Below, one piece after another: positions 31,539 to 40,624 of a stretch of 64,000 nucleotides of DNA. This DNA is from an uncultured Chloroflexota bacterium. Its GTDB lineage: Bacteria > Chloroflexota > Dehalococcoidia > GIF9 > AB-539-J10. How positions within the stretch are numbered: the first letter of the stretch is position 1; the number at the start of each line of letters is the position of its first letter. The stretch spans positions 1 through 64,000 of the forward strand of contig CAISEW010000041.1 in NCBI GenBank assembly GCA_903884455.1, in the 5' to 3' direction. The translations under genes and the position numbers were made by a program. The notes below the pieces were generated by a model. The model was not told where the DNA came from. It did no database searches and saw only the letters and a list, made by a program, of their open reading frames with translations.

Positions 31539-32171
31539 TTGGCTAAGTTTTCCCTAATCCCTAGAGATATGAAGTTCTACGACCTGTTCGAACAGGAGAC
31601 GGCTAATCTGGTCGTTGCTGCCGAAAAGCTGGTTGACCTCTTTAACAACTACGAAAACGTGGAAGCAAAAGCAGGAGAGCTTAAGGATTTCGAACATAGA
31701 GGCGACGTTATAACACACGAGATAATAGCCCGGGTGCATCGGAGCTTTGTGACACCCATTGACAGAGAGGATATTACTCTTCTCGCCCACAGCTTGGACG
31801 ATGTCATGGATTTCATTGAGGCTGCGGGCAGGACAGCCTACCTTTATCATATTGCTCAACCCACGGAGAGGGCCCGAGAGCTGGCCCAAATTGTGGATAA
31901 GATGGCACGCAAATTGAACGAGGTAATGCCTCAGTTACGTCATCGTGACAAGTTCAAATGGATTCTAAAGCAATGTGTGGAGATTAACACTCTGGAAAAC
32001 GAAGCTGATGATGTGCAACATGCTGCCCTGGCTGAGCTGTTCGAAGCCTGTGCCGGTAACGCATGTGAGGTAATCAAATGGCGCGAACTGTATGGACACT
32101 TGGAAGATGCCACTGACCGAGGGGAAGATGTCGCCAATGTACTTGAGGGGGTAGTCCTCAAGTATGCCTGA
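31539..32171 (+). CDS. DUF47 / PhoU-like phosphate transport regulator
   Basis: DLFEQETANLVVAAEKLVDL; FVTPIDREDITLLAHSLDDVMDFIE; next to PiT transporter. Confidence 0.93.
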   Translation: MAKFSLIPRDMKFYDLFEQETANLVVAAEKLVDLFNNYENVEAKAGELKDFEHRGDVITHEIIARVHRSFVTPIDREDITLLAHSLDDVMDFIEAAGRTAYLYHIAQPTERARELAQIVDKMARKLNEVMPQLRHRDKFKWILKQCVEINTLENEADDVQHAALAELFEACAGNACEVIKWRELYGHLEDATDRGEDVANVLEGVVLKYA

Positions 32172-32361
32172 CGGCAGCTTTCTTCTGATAGCCGCTTTAG
32201 TATTAGTGCTGGCCGCCGAGTTTGTTAATGGCTGGACGGACGCTCCCAATGCTATCGCTACCGTGGTTTCTACTCGTGTCCTTTCCCCATCTCAGGCTGT
32301 GCTTATGACTGCTGTCCTTAATCGCACCGTGATTAGTGTTGCACTGAGGACTTTATGGTGA
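32164..32361 (+). pseudogene. Truncated PiT-family phosphate transporter (N-terminal ~55 aa only)
   Basis: EFVNGWTDAPNAIATVVSTRVLSPSQAVLM parallels DFTNGMHDAANSISTIVSTRVLSPRLAVIW of the next gene, then the reading frame ends. Confidence 0.8.
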
Positions 32362-33365
32362 CATTAGGCCTGCCATTCATAATCTTTGTCATCATTATAG
32401 CCCTTACGTTCGATTTCACCAACGGCATGCATGATGCCGCTAATTCAATTTCCACTATTGTCTCTACCAGGGTCCTATCACCGAGACTGGCTGTCATCTG
32501 GGCAGCTTTCTTCAACTTTATCGCTTTTCTTATATTTGGCACTACTGTGGCGTCGACAATTGGAAGGGGAATGATTAATGTCAATGCAGTAACTCCGACT
32601 GTGGTCTTTGCCGGATTGCTTGGAGCTATATCATGGAATCTGATTACCTGGTATTTCGGGCTGCCCAGCAGTTCTTCTCATGCTCTAATCGGCGGATACG
32701 CCGGAGCAGCGATAGCAAAGAGCGGCCTGGGAGTACTAATCGCCGCTGGCTGGTACAAGACATTGATTTTTATTGCCCTGGCGCCCATAATCGGCCTAGT
32801 TCTCGGTTTCTTTCTAAAGATTGCTGCCACCTGGATGATATATTTGAATAAACAAGCTCCAGCTACTGTTGACAGATGGTCTCGGATATTGCAACTTTTT
32901 TCTGCGGCAGCCTATAGCCTGGGCCATGGTAGTAATGATGCACAGAAGACCATGGGTATCACCACCAGTCTTCTTTTTGCCGGCGGGTTGATTTCTGAAT
33001 TCAAGATACCTCTGTGGGTTATTCTCAGCGCACATGCCGCCATAGCTCTGGGCACGCTCAGTGGCGGCTGGCGGATTGTCAAAACAATGGGGCAAAGGAT
33101 TACCAAATTACAGCCAATTGATGGTTTTTGCGCCGAAACATCCAGTGCAGCCAGTATTTTCTTGGCTACACATCTCGGTATTCCGGTGAGTACCACCCAT
33201 GTTATCACCGGGGCAATATCTGGTGTTGGTTCTGCCAATCGGCTTTCTGCTGTCCGCTGGAACGTGACCATCCGCATTGTTTGGGCCTGGATTTTCACCA
33301 TCCCAGCTGCCGCTGTAATGTCTGGCCTCATCTATTTCCTGGCTAGGGTATTTCTTCCTGCCTAG
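32355..33365 (+). CDS. pit: PiT-family inorganic phosphate transporter
   Basis: NGMHDAANSISTIVSTRVLSPRLAV; GLPSSSSHALIGGYAGAA; LGHGSNDAQKTMGI; PVSTTHVITGAISGVG. Confidence 0.95.
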   Translation: MVTLGLPFIIFVIIIALTFDFTNGMHDAANSISTIVSTRVLSPRLAVIWAAFFNFIAFLIFGTTVASTIGRGMINVNAVTPTVVFAGLLGAISWNLITWYFGLPSSSSHALIGGYAGAAIAKSGLGVLIAAGWYKTLIFIALAPIIGLVLGFFLKIAATWMIYLNKQAPATVDRWSRILQLFSAAAYSLGHGSNDAQKTMGITTSLLFAGGLISEFKIPLWVILSAHAAIALGTLSGGWRIVKTMGQRITKLQPIDGFCAETSSAASIFLATHLGIPVSTTHVITGAISGVGSANRLSAVRWNVTIRIVWAWIFTIPAAAVMSGLIYFLARVFLPA

Positions 33366-33556
33366 ATGAAGTGGTTTTAGATAAATGTCTGGCTGTCATC
33401 ATCGTACATTTAGTCTGGTACGACGCCCGGCTGGGTAATAGCGTCGCTTCTGAAGATTGCCTTGTGAAGTGACAAAACCTCTTTGTCTCTTTAGAACACC
33501 TGTGCCATAATTTAGCTTCGCTAAATGGGTAATAAGGGTTCAATAAGGAAAGTAGA

Positions 33557-33703
33557 TTGAGTTTGAAGCTATTGCCGGCGGCTCTTCAGAGGCAAGATTA
33601 CAACCTGGCAGCTCATGTTCTCGTCTATGGCTTGGTCAAAGCCTCGGTAGAAAACCCCAAAAAGTGTTATGGCAGCAAAAGGAAAAGGCCAGAGAAAGAG
33701 TAG
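33557..33703 (+). CDS. Small ORF (48 aa) upstream of and overlapping the 118-aa phage-module gene
   Basis: TTG start preceded by aaggaaag: LSLKLLPAALQRQDYNLAAHVLVYGLVKASVENPKKCYGSKRKRPEKE*. Not in the ORF track. Confidence 0.5.
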   Translation: MSLKLLPAALQRQDYNLAAHVLVYGLVKASVENPKKCYGSKRKRPEKE

Positions 33704-34025
33704 CCCACGGGGTTTCTATAGCCGGGCCTTGGACGAGGCAGAAAAGCTCGAGCTGGAAGAAGCTTCTCATGTCGAAGGAATCGACGAGGAGATTGCCCTT
33801 CTCAGAGTAAAGCTCAGGGAACTTCTGGAAGAGCAGCCAGAGCGAATCGACCTGCACTTCGAGGCTGCCAATATCATAGCCCGGCTGGTAAGAACCCGAT
33901 ATCAAATTACCAAAGAGCAAAAGAAGTCCCTCAAGGAAGCCATCCAGAAAGTCTTGACCGAAGTCGCTATGCCCCTGGGGGTTGGGGTGGGCGGAAAAAT
34001 CCTAAGCACTAAATCCCGAAATTAA
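33669..34025 (+). CDS. Small charged/helical protein at start of phage module (possible small terminase-like)
   Basis: Position immediately before terminase large subunit; helix-rich; no signature motif recognised. Confidence 0.45.
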   Translation: MAAKGKGQRKSSPRGFYSRALDEAEKLELEEASHVEGIDEEIALLRVKLRELLEEQPERIDLHFEAANIIARLVRTRYQITKEQKKSLKEAIQKVLTEVAMPLGVGVGGKILSTKSRN

Positions 34026-34026
34026 T

Positions 34027-34083
34027 AGTCAGTAGTCAGTAGATTCCTCTACTGGCTACTGGATTCTGTATTCTTGTTACTAC
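34027..34083. repeat. CAGTAGTCAGTAG-type palindromic repeat; inverted copy at 38713-38786
   Basis: ctactggattctgtattcttgttactac (34056-34083) is perfectly complementary to 38713-38740. Confidence 0.85.
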
Positions 34084-34093
34084 CACTATTTTT

Positions 34094-35495
34094 ATGGAAC
34101 TAAGACCTTATCAAATGGAAGTAGCGCGGGCGGCTATGGACTCTATCCAGAAGGGAATGGGACTGACCTTTTCTGTGGAGATTGCTAGGCAAGGCGGCAA
34201 AAACGAGCTTTCAGCGCATCTGGAAATTCTGCTGTTAACGCTCTATATGGCTAAGGGAGGCAATCTTATAAAGTGCTCCCCGACCTTTAAGCCTCAAACC
34301 ATTATATCTATAGAAAGGTTAAAGCAGAGGCTGGATGATTTCGGTTTTGCCGGCATTTATCGTCTCCAGATGGGCTATATTGTTCAGCTCGGCAACGCTA
34401 AAGCCATCTTTCTATCGGCTGAGGGCTCGTCTTCAGTGGTGGGACACACCCGCTGACATACTTCTGGAGATTGATGAATCGCAAGATATTAGCAAGGAAA
34501 AGTACACCAGGGAATTCCGCCCCATGGGTTCCGCTACCAACGTGACTACGATTCTTTATGGCACTACCTGGGATGATAGCACCTTGCTGGAAGAGGTAAA
34601 GCAGGCTAATCTGGAACTGGAAAGAGAGGACGGCATTAAGCGCCACTTTAGATATGATTGGCAGGAGGTAGGCCGGTACAATCCTGACTATGTCAAGTTC
34701 GTCCAGGCGGAGCGGCAAAGACTGGGTGAAGAGCATCCCCTGTTCAGGACTCAATATGCTTTATTACCTATCACCCATGGCGGGGGCTTCCTATCACGGC
34801 AACAGATAGCTCTGGTGCTGGGAGAACACCACAGGCAATCGCAGCCTGAGGGGAAGAGGACTTATATTGCTGGTGTAGATTTGGCCGGAGAACATGAGCC
34901 GGAAATGACAGGGGAAGACGCTCCTGACAATAATAGGGGAAAAGGATGTGATTCCACAGTAATCACCATTGCCGAGGTGGATGCCCGCCTGCCAAGCCTT
35001 GGCGGGCAGGCCACCAATCCATCACAGCCACTGTTGAAAGTTGTGGAGCAATACCGGTGGACGGGAACGCCCCATAGCCAACTTTTTACCCAGATGACGG
35101 ATATCCTTAAGAACGTCTGGAACTGCCGCAGGATAGTGGTGGACGCCACCGGCATTGGTCAGCCTGTAGCTAGCTTTCTCAGAAAGGAACTGGGAAGCCG
35201 GATCATCCCATTTGTCATTACCTCCAAAAGCAAATCCGACATGGGCTTTGAGCTATTGTCCTTTATCAATTCCGGGAGGCTTAAACTCTACAAGCAGGAT
35301 GGCTCCAGGGAGTATAAGGAGACCCTGTTTGAGCTAGAAAGAGCCAGGGTGCAATATCGCCCCAACCAAACGATGAACTTTTATGTTGACCCTCAAGAGG
35401 GGCATGATGATCTTCTCGTGAGTCTGGCTCTGGTGATCCAGGCCGCTAAAGGTCTTAGCCCCCGGGGAGCCAAAGGTTGGCTCCGGGAAAGCTAG
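34094..35495 (+). pseudogene. Phage terminase large subunit, split by a +1 frameshift
   Basis: ORF 34094-34456 (SVEIARQGGKNELSAH, Walker A-like) ends ...VVGHTR*; skipping one nt at 34451 gives VVGHT-ADILLEIDESQDI (Walker B), continuing to the nuclease part VVDATGIGQPV, HDDLLVSLALV. Confidence 0.85.
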
Positions 35496-35520
35496 GCAGG
35501 GGTCGGGCTTGCCCCCGGCT

Positions 35521-36699
35521 TCATTCCAATTTAGGCAAGTCTTTGCCTAGCTCAGCCAGGGATTCAATCCTCTTCTTAGTTTCTTCTAATTGTCCCTTAT
35601 GTTCATGGGCAAACTGCGTAGCTTGCTCGTAAAACTCTTTTATCCTGGGCACAAAGGCTAACTGGGATAATATCAAGGTAACGTCGATGTAGTGCTTTTC
35701 TCCGGGAAAATCGCCGCCGCGAATCAGGGCGGTGGGTGCCAGTTCCTTGATGTAATCGCTAATGTTCTTGACCATGTCCATATTCAGATCTTTTTCCGGA
35801 CCAGATATGATATATATAGCTTTGCCGGCATCCTTAGGGCTACAAGTAAGGGAAAGGTCAGAGATGGTGGCGTCTAGGGCTTGTGTCCCCCTGAAGCTTT
35901 CCAGAGCTTTGTCGCGGAAAGTCTTCTTCCTTATCTCCCAGGGAAAACGGAATGAAGGAAGCTCAGTTCTCCCCAGGCCAATGGTGGTCCATCCCTCTAG
36001 GCTGGCAATTATGTCCCCGGCGTCTATCGTCCGCGAACCTACGTATTTGGCCTTGGTTACCTCACCGGCGCACATTAAATCATAGAAGGGCTCGGCAATC
36101 ATCCTGTTTATTATATCTATGTTACTAACGAGACTGGCATCTTTTCTCACATACCTCTGGTTATCCGCGAGAAAAACGGCATCCACTAAGTCATAAGTGG
36201 ATTTCAGGCAAGTGGCGGTGTTATATGTGCTCCTGGACTCTGTGGTCTGCTCGTGCTCAAAAGGCAAAACTATCAGGGCATAAACTGGCTTGCCAATATA
36301 TCTATCCTTAACTGCCTTGGCTATTATGGGTAGCGCTCCCGACCCTGTGCCGCCGGCAGCGCCAGCCATGAGAAGAAAACCATGTGTCTCGTAAAACTGT
36401 GAACTAGCTTTCACGGCATCCAGTACCTTATCACCGTCCTCCTTAGCCAATTGAGCTCCTAGCTCGTTTATCTTGCCTACCCCGTGTCCCAGGGTCTGGC
36501 GCAAGCCCAGGAGCACCCGGTGCGTGTAGTCGTTCTTGATAAACCTTAGTCCGGTCAAATCAGCCTGATCTGTATTCACGGCAATGACGACGGGGGCTAT
36601 GGTGGCCTTGCGCTGAGCATGCGCCTTGAGATTTAGCCTGGCAAAGTGGTCAGCAATCCGGCATCCACACTGCCCCAGTCCAATAACTGTTAGCTTCAT
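35521..36699 (-). CDS. Tubulin/FtsZ-superfamily GTPase
   Basis: VIGLGQCGCRIAD; AVNTDQADL; tubulin signature MAGAAGGTGSGALPIIAKAV; ALIVLPFEHEQ; T7-loop-like SRTIDAGDII. Confidence 0.88.
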   Translation of the reverse strand: MKLTVIGLGQCGCRIADHFARLNLKAHAQRKATIAPVVIAVNTDQADLTGLRFIKNDYTHRVLLGLRQTLGHGVGKINELGAQLAKEDGDKVLDAVKASSQFYETHGFLLMAGAAGGTGSGALPIIAKAVKDRYIGKPVYALIVLPFEHEQTTESRSTYNTATCLKSTYDLVDAVFLADNQRYVRKDASLVSNIDIINRMIAEPFYDLMCAGEVTKAKYVGSRTIDAGDIIASLEGWTTIGLGRTELPSFRFPWEIRKKTFRDKALESFRGTQALDATISDLSLTCSPKDAGKAIYIISGPEKDLNMDMVKNISDYIKELAPTALIRGGDFPGEKHYIDVTLILSQLAFVPRIKEFYEQATQFAHEHKGQLEETKKRIESLAELGKDLPKLE

Positions 36700-36742
36700 T
36701 TTTCCCTCCTTCTTTCTTTACCGTTGTTTACCCTCTTGTTGG

Positions 36743-36892
36743 TCATTGCGAGCGGAGCGAATGCGGAGCGCGGCAATCTCCTTCCCCCGTAGCCCCTCCG
36801 AGATTGCTTCGTCGCCCCGATGAATCGAGGCTCCTCGCAATGACAAAGGGGAGGGTATTGCTTCGGCTGACGGAGTCAGCCTCGCAATGACA
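36743..36892. repeat. Cluster of three TCATTGCGAG palindromic elements
   Basis: tcattgcgagcggagcg...ggcaatctc; gagattgcttcgtcgccccgatgaatcgaggctcctcgcaatgac; attgcttcggctgacggagtcagcctcgcaatgac. Confidence 0.9.
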
Positions 36893-36923
36893 GGAAGGGA
36901 CCGTGCCTGGCAATGGCGCTCCT

Positions 36924-38486
36924 TTAGTAGTAGTAATGTGTTCTTCTCCTTATTACGAAAAAGTAAACCAGGGCGCCGATGAGCACCACTATTGCGACTA
37001 TGCTGGCAATGAATACCCATAGGGGCAGGAGTCCAGCATGTAAGGAACGGGCTGCGGTCCAGTTGCCTGCGTTCTCTGCTCTATCTACGGCTTGCACAAT
37101 CCAGTAGTAGGTGCCATAAGGCAGGGCTTCTGTCGCATTCAAGGTATAGTTCGTTCCGACTATGTCCGGAACTGAAACTATGGGGTCAGCAAATCCTTCA
37201 GTGGTGATGTTGGCACTGGTCGCTATCTGCAGGCTATAGCGAACTCCACTGGGATCGGATACCGCCGACCATTCAAATGTCGGCCTCACCTTGCCTATGA
37301 ATCCCACGCGGCTTCCGTCGGCTGGCGATTTGAGTTCCGGCACAGGTGGAGGGACTGATTCCATGGTGAAGTTGGCGGTGGCGTTGTTCCCGGCAGTATC
37401 GCCGGCTGTTACCGGGCGCTCGCCGTGTTGACTTTCAGGCACGGCAAAACTTGCCTCAAAGTTGCCGTTGTCGTTGGTTTCGGCTGTCGCTTTCTGGCTA
37501 CCATCGTACTTTATGGACACATCTTCGGTGGCGGCAAATCCGCGACCGGTGACGGTCAGGTTTGTGCCCACGTGTCCTTCGTCAGGAGACAGCACGATGC
37601 CAGGCTCTATCTTGAAGCTGAGTGCAGTGATGGCGGCTTTTGGAGTCGATTCTCCGTAGGCAGTCACGTTATACGTGCCTTTGGGCATTTCGGGCACCTC
37701 GAAGCTTTTTTCCCAGTAACCTTCGTCGTCAGCATCAACCCTGATTTCTGTCCCCACTTCCTCTCCTGCAAATAATATCCTGATGTACCTGTCGTTAGCA
37801 TAAAATCCGTTGCCTGTCATAGTTATGTTGTCGCCTACGGTGCCCGATGATTTATCCAGGCTTATCCCCGGCGTTACTTCGAAGGTGGCATCCTTGACTT
37901 GATAGAAGCTGCTGCTGGCACCCTGGGCGTCTATTTTATGGTTTCCCGTGGTGGAAGGAGGAATTTGGAAACTCCGCTGCCAATTGCCCGTGGCATTCGC
38001 CGTGATATTCCCTGGTATCGGTGCATAGCCGGTGCTATTGAGGTAATACCTCAGCTCGATGCCTGTTTCATTCTTGGCAAATCCATGGCCTTGCACGGTA
38101 ACATTAGTGCCCACAGGACCTTTGGCAGGACTTATTGTCAGCCCCGGCTTCACGGTAAAGTTTTCCGTAGCTTGAGGGGTAGTGTCTATATCAGCACGCA
38201 CTTCGTGTGCGCCTTTGCAGCTTTCGGGAACGGTGAAGGTGACATTGAAGCTTCCCGTACTGGTGGTCTGGACATCTATCATCCAGTCCCCGGCATAGTA
38301 AATATCAACCCACTTACGAGCCGTAAAGTTATAGCCATAGACGGTAACCTCTGTTCCGGGCACTCCGTCACCGGGGTCGAGCGTGATAGAAGGTCCTATG
38401 CCATCGGCTTGTGCAGGCGTAGCCGGCAGGGCCATAGCTACAAGGCAAACGATGAAAACAACCAGTAACCGAGATAGCACACGCAT
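36924..38486 (-). CDS. TIG/IPT-type repeat surface protein, signal peptide + C-terminal TM, ends RRRTHYYY
   Basis: Repeated GPVGTNVTVQGHGFAKNE / GTVGDNITMTGNGF / GHVGTNLTVTGRGFAATE units; TM WVFIASIVAIVVLIGALVYFFVIRRRTHYYY. Confidence 0.8.
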   Translation of the reverse strand: MRVLSRLLVVFIVCLVAMALPATPAQADGIGPSITLDPGDGVPGTEVTVYGYNFTARKWVDIYYAGDWMIDVQTTSTGSFNVTFTVPESCKGAHEVRADIDTTPQATENFTVKPGLTISPAKGPVGTNVTVQGHGFAKNETGIELRYYLNSTGYAPIPGNITANATGNWQRSFQIPPSTTGNHKIDAQGASSSFYQVKDATFEVTPGISLDKSSGTVGDNITMTGNGFYANDRYIRILFAGEEVGTEIRVDADDEGYWEKSFEVPEMPKGTYNVTAYGESTPKAAITALSFKIEPGIVLSPDEGHVGTNLTVTGRGFAATEDVSIKYDGSQKATAETNDNGNFEASFAVPESQHGERPVTAGDTAGNNATANFTMESVPPPVPELKSPADGSRVGFIGKVRPTFEWSAVSDPSGVRYSLQIATSANITTEGFADPIVSVPDIVGTNYTLNATEALPYGTYYWIVQAVDRAENAGNWTAARSLHAGLLPLWVFIASIVAIVVLIGALVYFFVIRRRTHYYY

Positions 38487-38570
38487 TTAACTCACCTCCC
38501 TTTTGCTATTATAAACGAAAATGACCAGAAAAAGTAAGTAGTCTTGACTATTTTGGGACAAATTTGTTGA

Positions 38571-38654
38571 GATTGCTTCGGCTGATTTCATCAGCCTCGC
38601 AATGACAGGAAGGGAATGTCATTGCGAGCACCTGAAAGGTGCGTGGCAATCCCC
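38571..38654. repeat. Two TCATTGCGAG palindromic elements
   Basis: gattgcttcggctgatttcatcagcctcgcaatgac and tcattgcgagcacctgaaaggtgcgtggcaatcc. Confidence 0.9.
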
Positions 38655-38702
38655 ACAGTTAAATTCCAAAATCCAAACTCCAAACAAATCCCTTCAAAAT
38701 GC

Positions 38703-38787
38703 AAAAATAGCGGTAGTAACAAGAATACAGAATCCAGTAGGGAAATCTTCTGAATACTGAATTCTGACTACTGGCTACTGACTATTA
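38703..38787. repeat. CAGTAGTCAG-type repeat, inverted partner of 34027-34083
   Basis: gtagtaacaagaatacagaatccagtag (38713-38740) then tgactactggctactgactatta. Confidence 0.85.
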
Positions 38788-40347
38788 CTAGTAGTAGTAT
38801 CTTCTCCTTATTACCAAAGCGCGAATCAAAGCGCCGAGAAGCACCGCTATTGCCACTATGATGAGAATGAATGCCCACATAGGCAAGAGTCCAGCACGGA
38901 AAGAGTGAGCCGCAGTCCAGCCTCTTTCGTTCCCTGCGCCGTCTACGGCTTGCACAATCCAGTAGTAAGTGCCATCAGGCAGGGCATCTGTCGCATTCAG
39001 GGTGTAGTTCGTCCCGACTATGTCCGCAACTGAAACTATGGGGTGAGCGAATTCTCCGGTGGTGGTGACGTTGGCACTGGTTGCTATCTGCAGGCTATAG
39101 TGAACTCCACTGTCATCGGATACTGCTGACCAACTGAACGTCGGCGTCACCTTGCCCATGAGTCCCGCCCAACCTCCGTTGGATGGTGAAATGAGTGTTG
39201 GTATGTCCGGAGGATGTGATTCCATGATGAGGATAGCAGTGGCATTATTCCCCCCAACATCCGTGGCTATTATTTGGCGCTCACCATGTGGGCTCTCAGG
39301 CACGACAAAGATTGCCTCAAAGCTGCCTGTGTCGTTGGTCGTGGCTGTTGCTTTCTGGTTACCATCGTACATTATGACCACATCTTTGTTGGCGGCGAAT
39401 CCATGGCCCGTGACGGTCAAGTTCATGCCCACGTATCCTTCGTCGGGGGGCAACACGATGTCCGGCTCTATCTTGAAGCTGAGCTCGCTGATATCTTCTT
39501 TCTTAGTCCATTCTCCCTCGGCGGCCACGCTATACGTGCCTGCGGGCATTTCGGGCACCTCGAAGCTTCCCTCCCAGTTACCTTGAGAATCGGCTTTGAT
39601 GCCTGTGACCACTGCCTCCCCATCAAACAATATCTGGATGTTCTTTTCATAAGCCACAAATCTGCTGCCCGTCATGGTTATTGCATCGCCCATGCTGCCC
39701 CATGGTTTATCTAGGCTTACCTCTGACGTTACTCTAAAAATGGCATCTTGGACCTCATAAAACTGGCTCTCAGCACCCTGGGCATCTATCTTATGTTCTC
39801 CCTTGGTGGAGGGGGGAATTGAGAAACTCGTCTCCCAACTGCCCGTGGCATTGGCTACTATACGCCTTTGTATCGTTTGGTAGTTGTCATTGAGGTAATA
39901 CATCAACTCGATGCCCTGTTCATTCTGGGCAAAGCCCTGTCCTGTCACGGTAACATTAGTGCCCACAGGACCTTCGGCAAGACTTATTGTCAACCCCGGC
40001 TTCACGGCGAAGTAAGTATCTACTCTGACAGTCCCTATGTAGGTCCCTACCACAGCGAGTAATTTGTGGTCTCCCTTACAGCTTTCAGGGATGGTGAGGT
40101 GGATTGTGAAATCTCCACTGCCATCGGTCTGGCCTGTGGCTACGTGGGTCTCGTCATAATAGATGTCCACATACTTGCCGTCATCAAAGTACTGGCCAGT
40201 GACGATGATCTCTGTTCCGGGGGCTCCTGAGCCAGGGGAGAGCTGGATGGAAGGTCCTCCACACTGAGCCTGTGCGGGCACAGCTGGCAGGGTCATAGTG
40301 ACAAGGCAGACGACGAGAACGATGACCAATCGAGATAGTAAGCGCAT
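38788..40347 (-). CDS. TIG/IPT-type repeat surface protein, tandem paralogue of 36924..38486, ends RRRYYY
   Basis: Near full-length similarity by eye (GPVGTNVTVTGQGFAQNEQGIELMYYLN; GYVGMNLTVTGHGFAANKDV); same signal peptide and C-terminal TM. Confidence 0.8.
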   Translation of the reverse strand: MRLLSRLVIVLVVCLVTMTLPAVPAQAQCGGPSIQLSPGSGAPGTEIIVTGQYFDDGKYVDIYYDETHVATGQTDGSGDFTIHLTIPESCKGDHKLLAVVGTYIGTVRVDTYFAVKPGLTISLAEGPVGTNVTVTGQGFAQNEQGIELMYYLNDNYQTIQRRIVANATGSWETSFSIPPSTKGEHKIDAQGAESQFYEVQDAIFRVTSEVSLDKPWGSMGDAITMTGSRFVAYEKNIQILFDGEAVVTGIKADSQGNWEGSFEVPEMPAGTYSVAAEGEWTKKEDISELSFKIEPDIVLPPDEGYVGMNLTVTGHGFAANKDVVIMYDGNQKATATTNDTGSFEAIFVVPESPHGERQIIATDVGGNNATAILIMESHPPDIPTLISPSNGGWAGLMGKVTPTFSWSAVSDDSGVHYSLQIATSANVTTTGEFAHPIVSVADIVGTNYTLNATDALPDGTYYWIVQAVDGAGNERGWTAAHSFRAGLLPMWAFILIIVAIAVLLGALIRALVIRRRYYY

Positions 40348-40428
40348 TTGACTATTCTTTCGTTATTATAACCGAAAAGTATACCAGAAAGTAAAGCGGG
40401 CTACCCCTGCCACTATGCTTTTCTATAT

Positions 40429-40518
40429 GTCATTGCGAGTCCCGATTTATCGGGACGTGGCAATCCCTGCCCCTCCGAGATTGCTTCGGCTGACTAAAGT
40501 CAGCCTCGCAATGACAAA
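40429..40518. repeat. Two TCATTGCGAG palindromic elements
   Basis: tcattgcgagtcccgatttatcgggacgtggcaatcc; gagattgcttcggctgactaaagtcagcctcgcaatgac. Confidence 0.9.
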
Positions 40519-40624
40519 TGGGAATACACTGAGCATTTGTGGAAAAAGGGAGGGGCGGCTTTCGCCGCCCCTCTTGGAAATCACCTTTACCTCTCCCTCG
40601 AAGAGAGGGTTAGGTGGGGTGTGC

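Noticed and set aside
37899-38468. 189-aa plus-strand ORF over the first TIG gene
   Set aside because: Shadow ORF of a GC-rich minus-strand gene; similar antisense ORFs occur over its paralogue.
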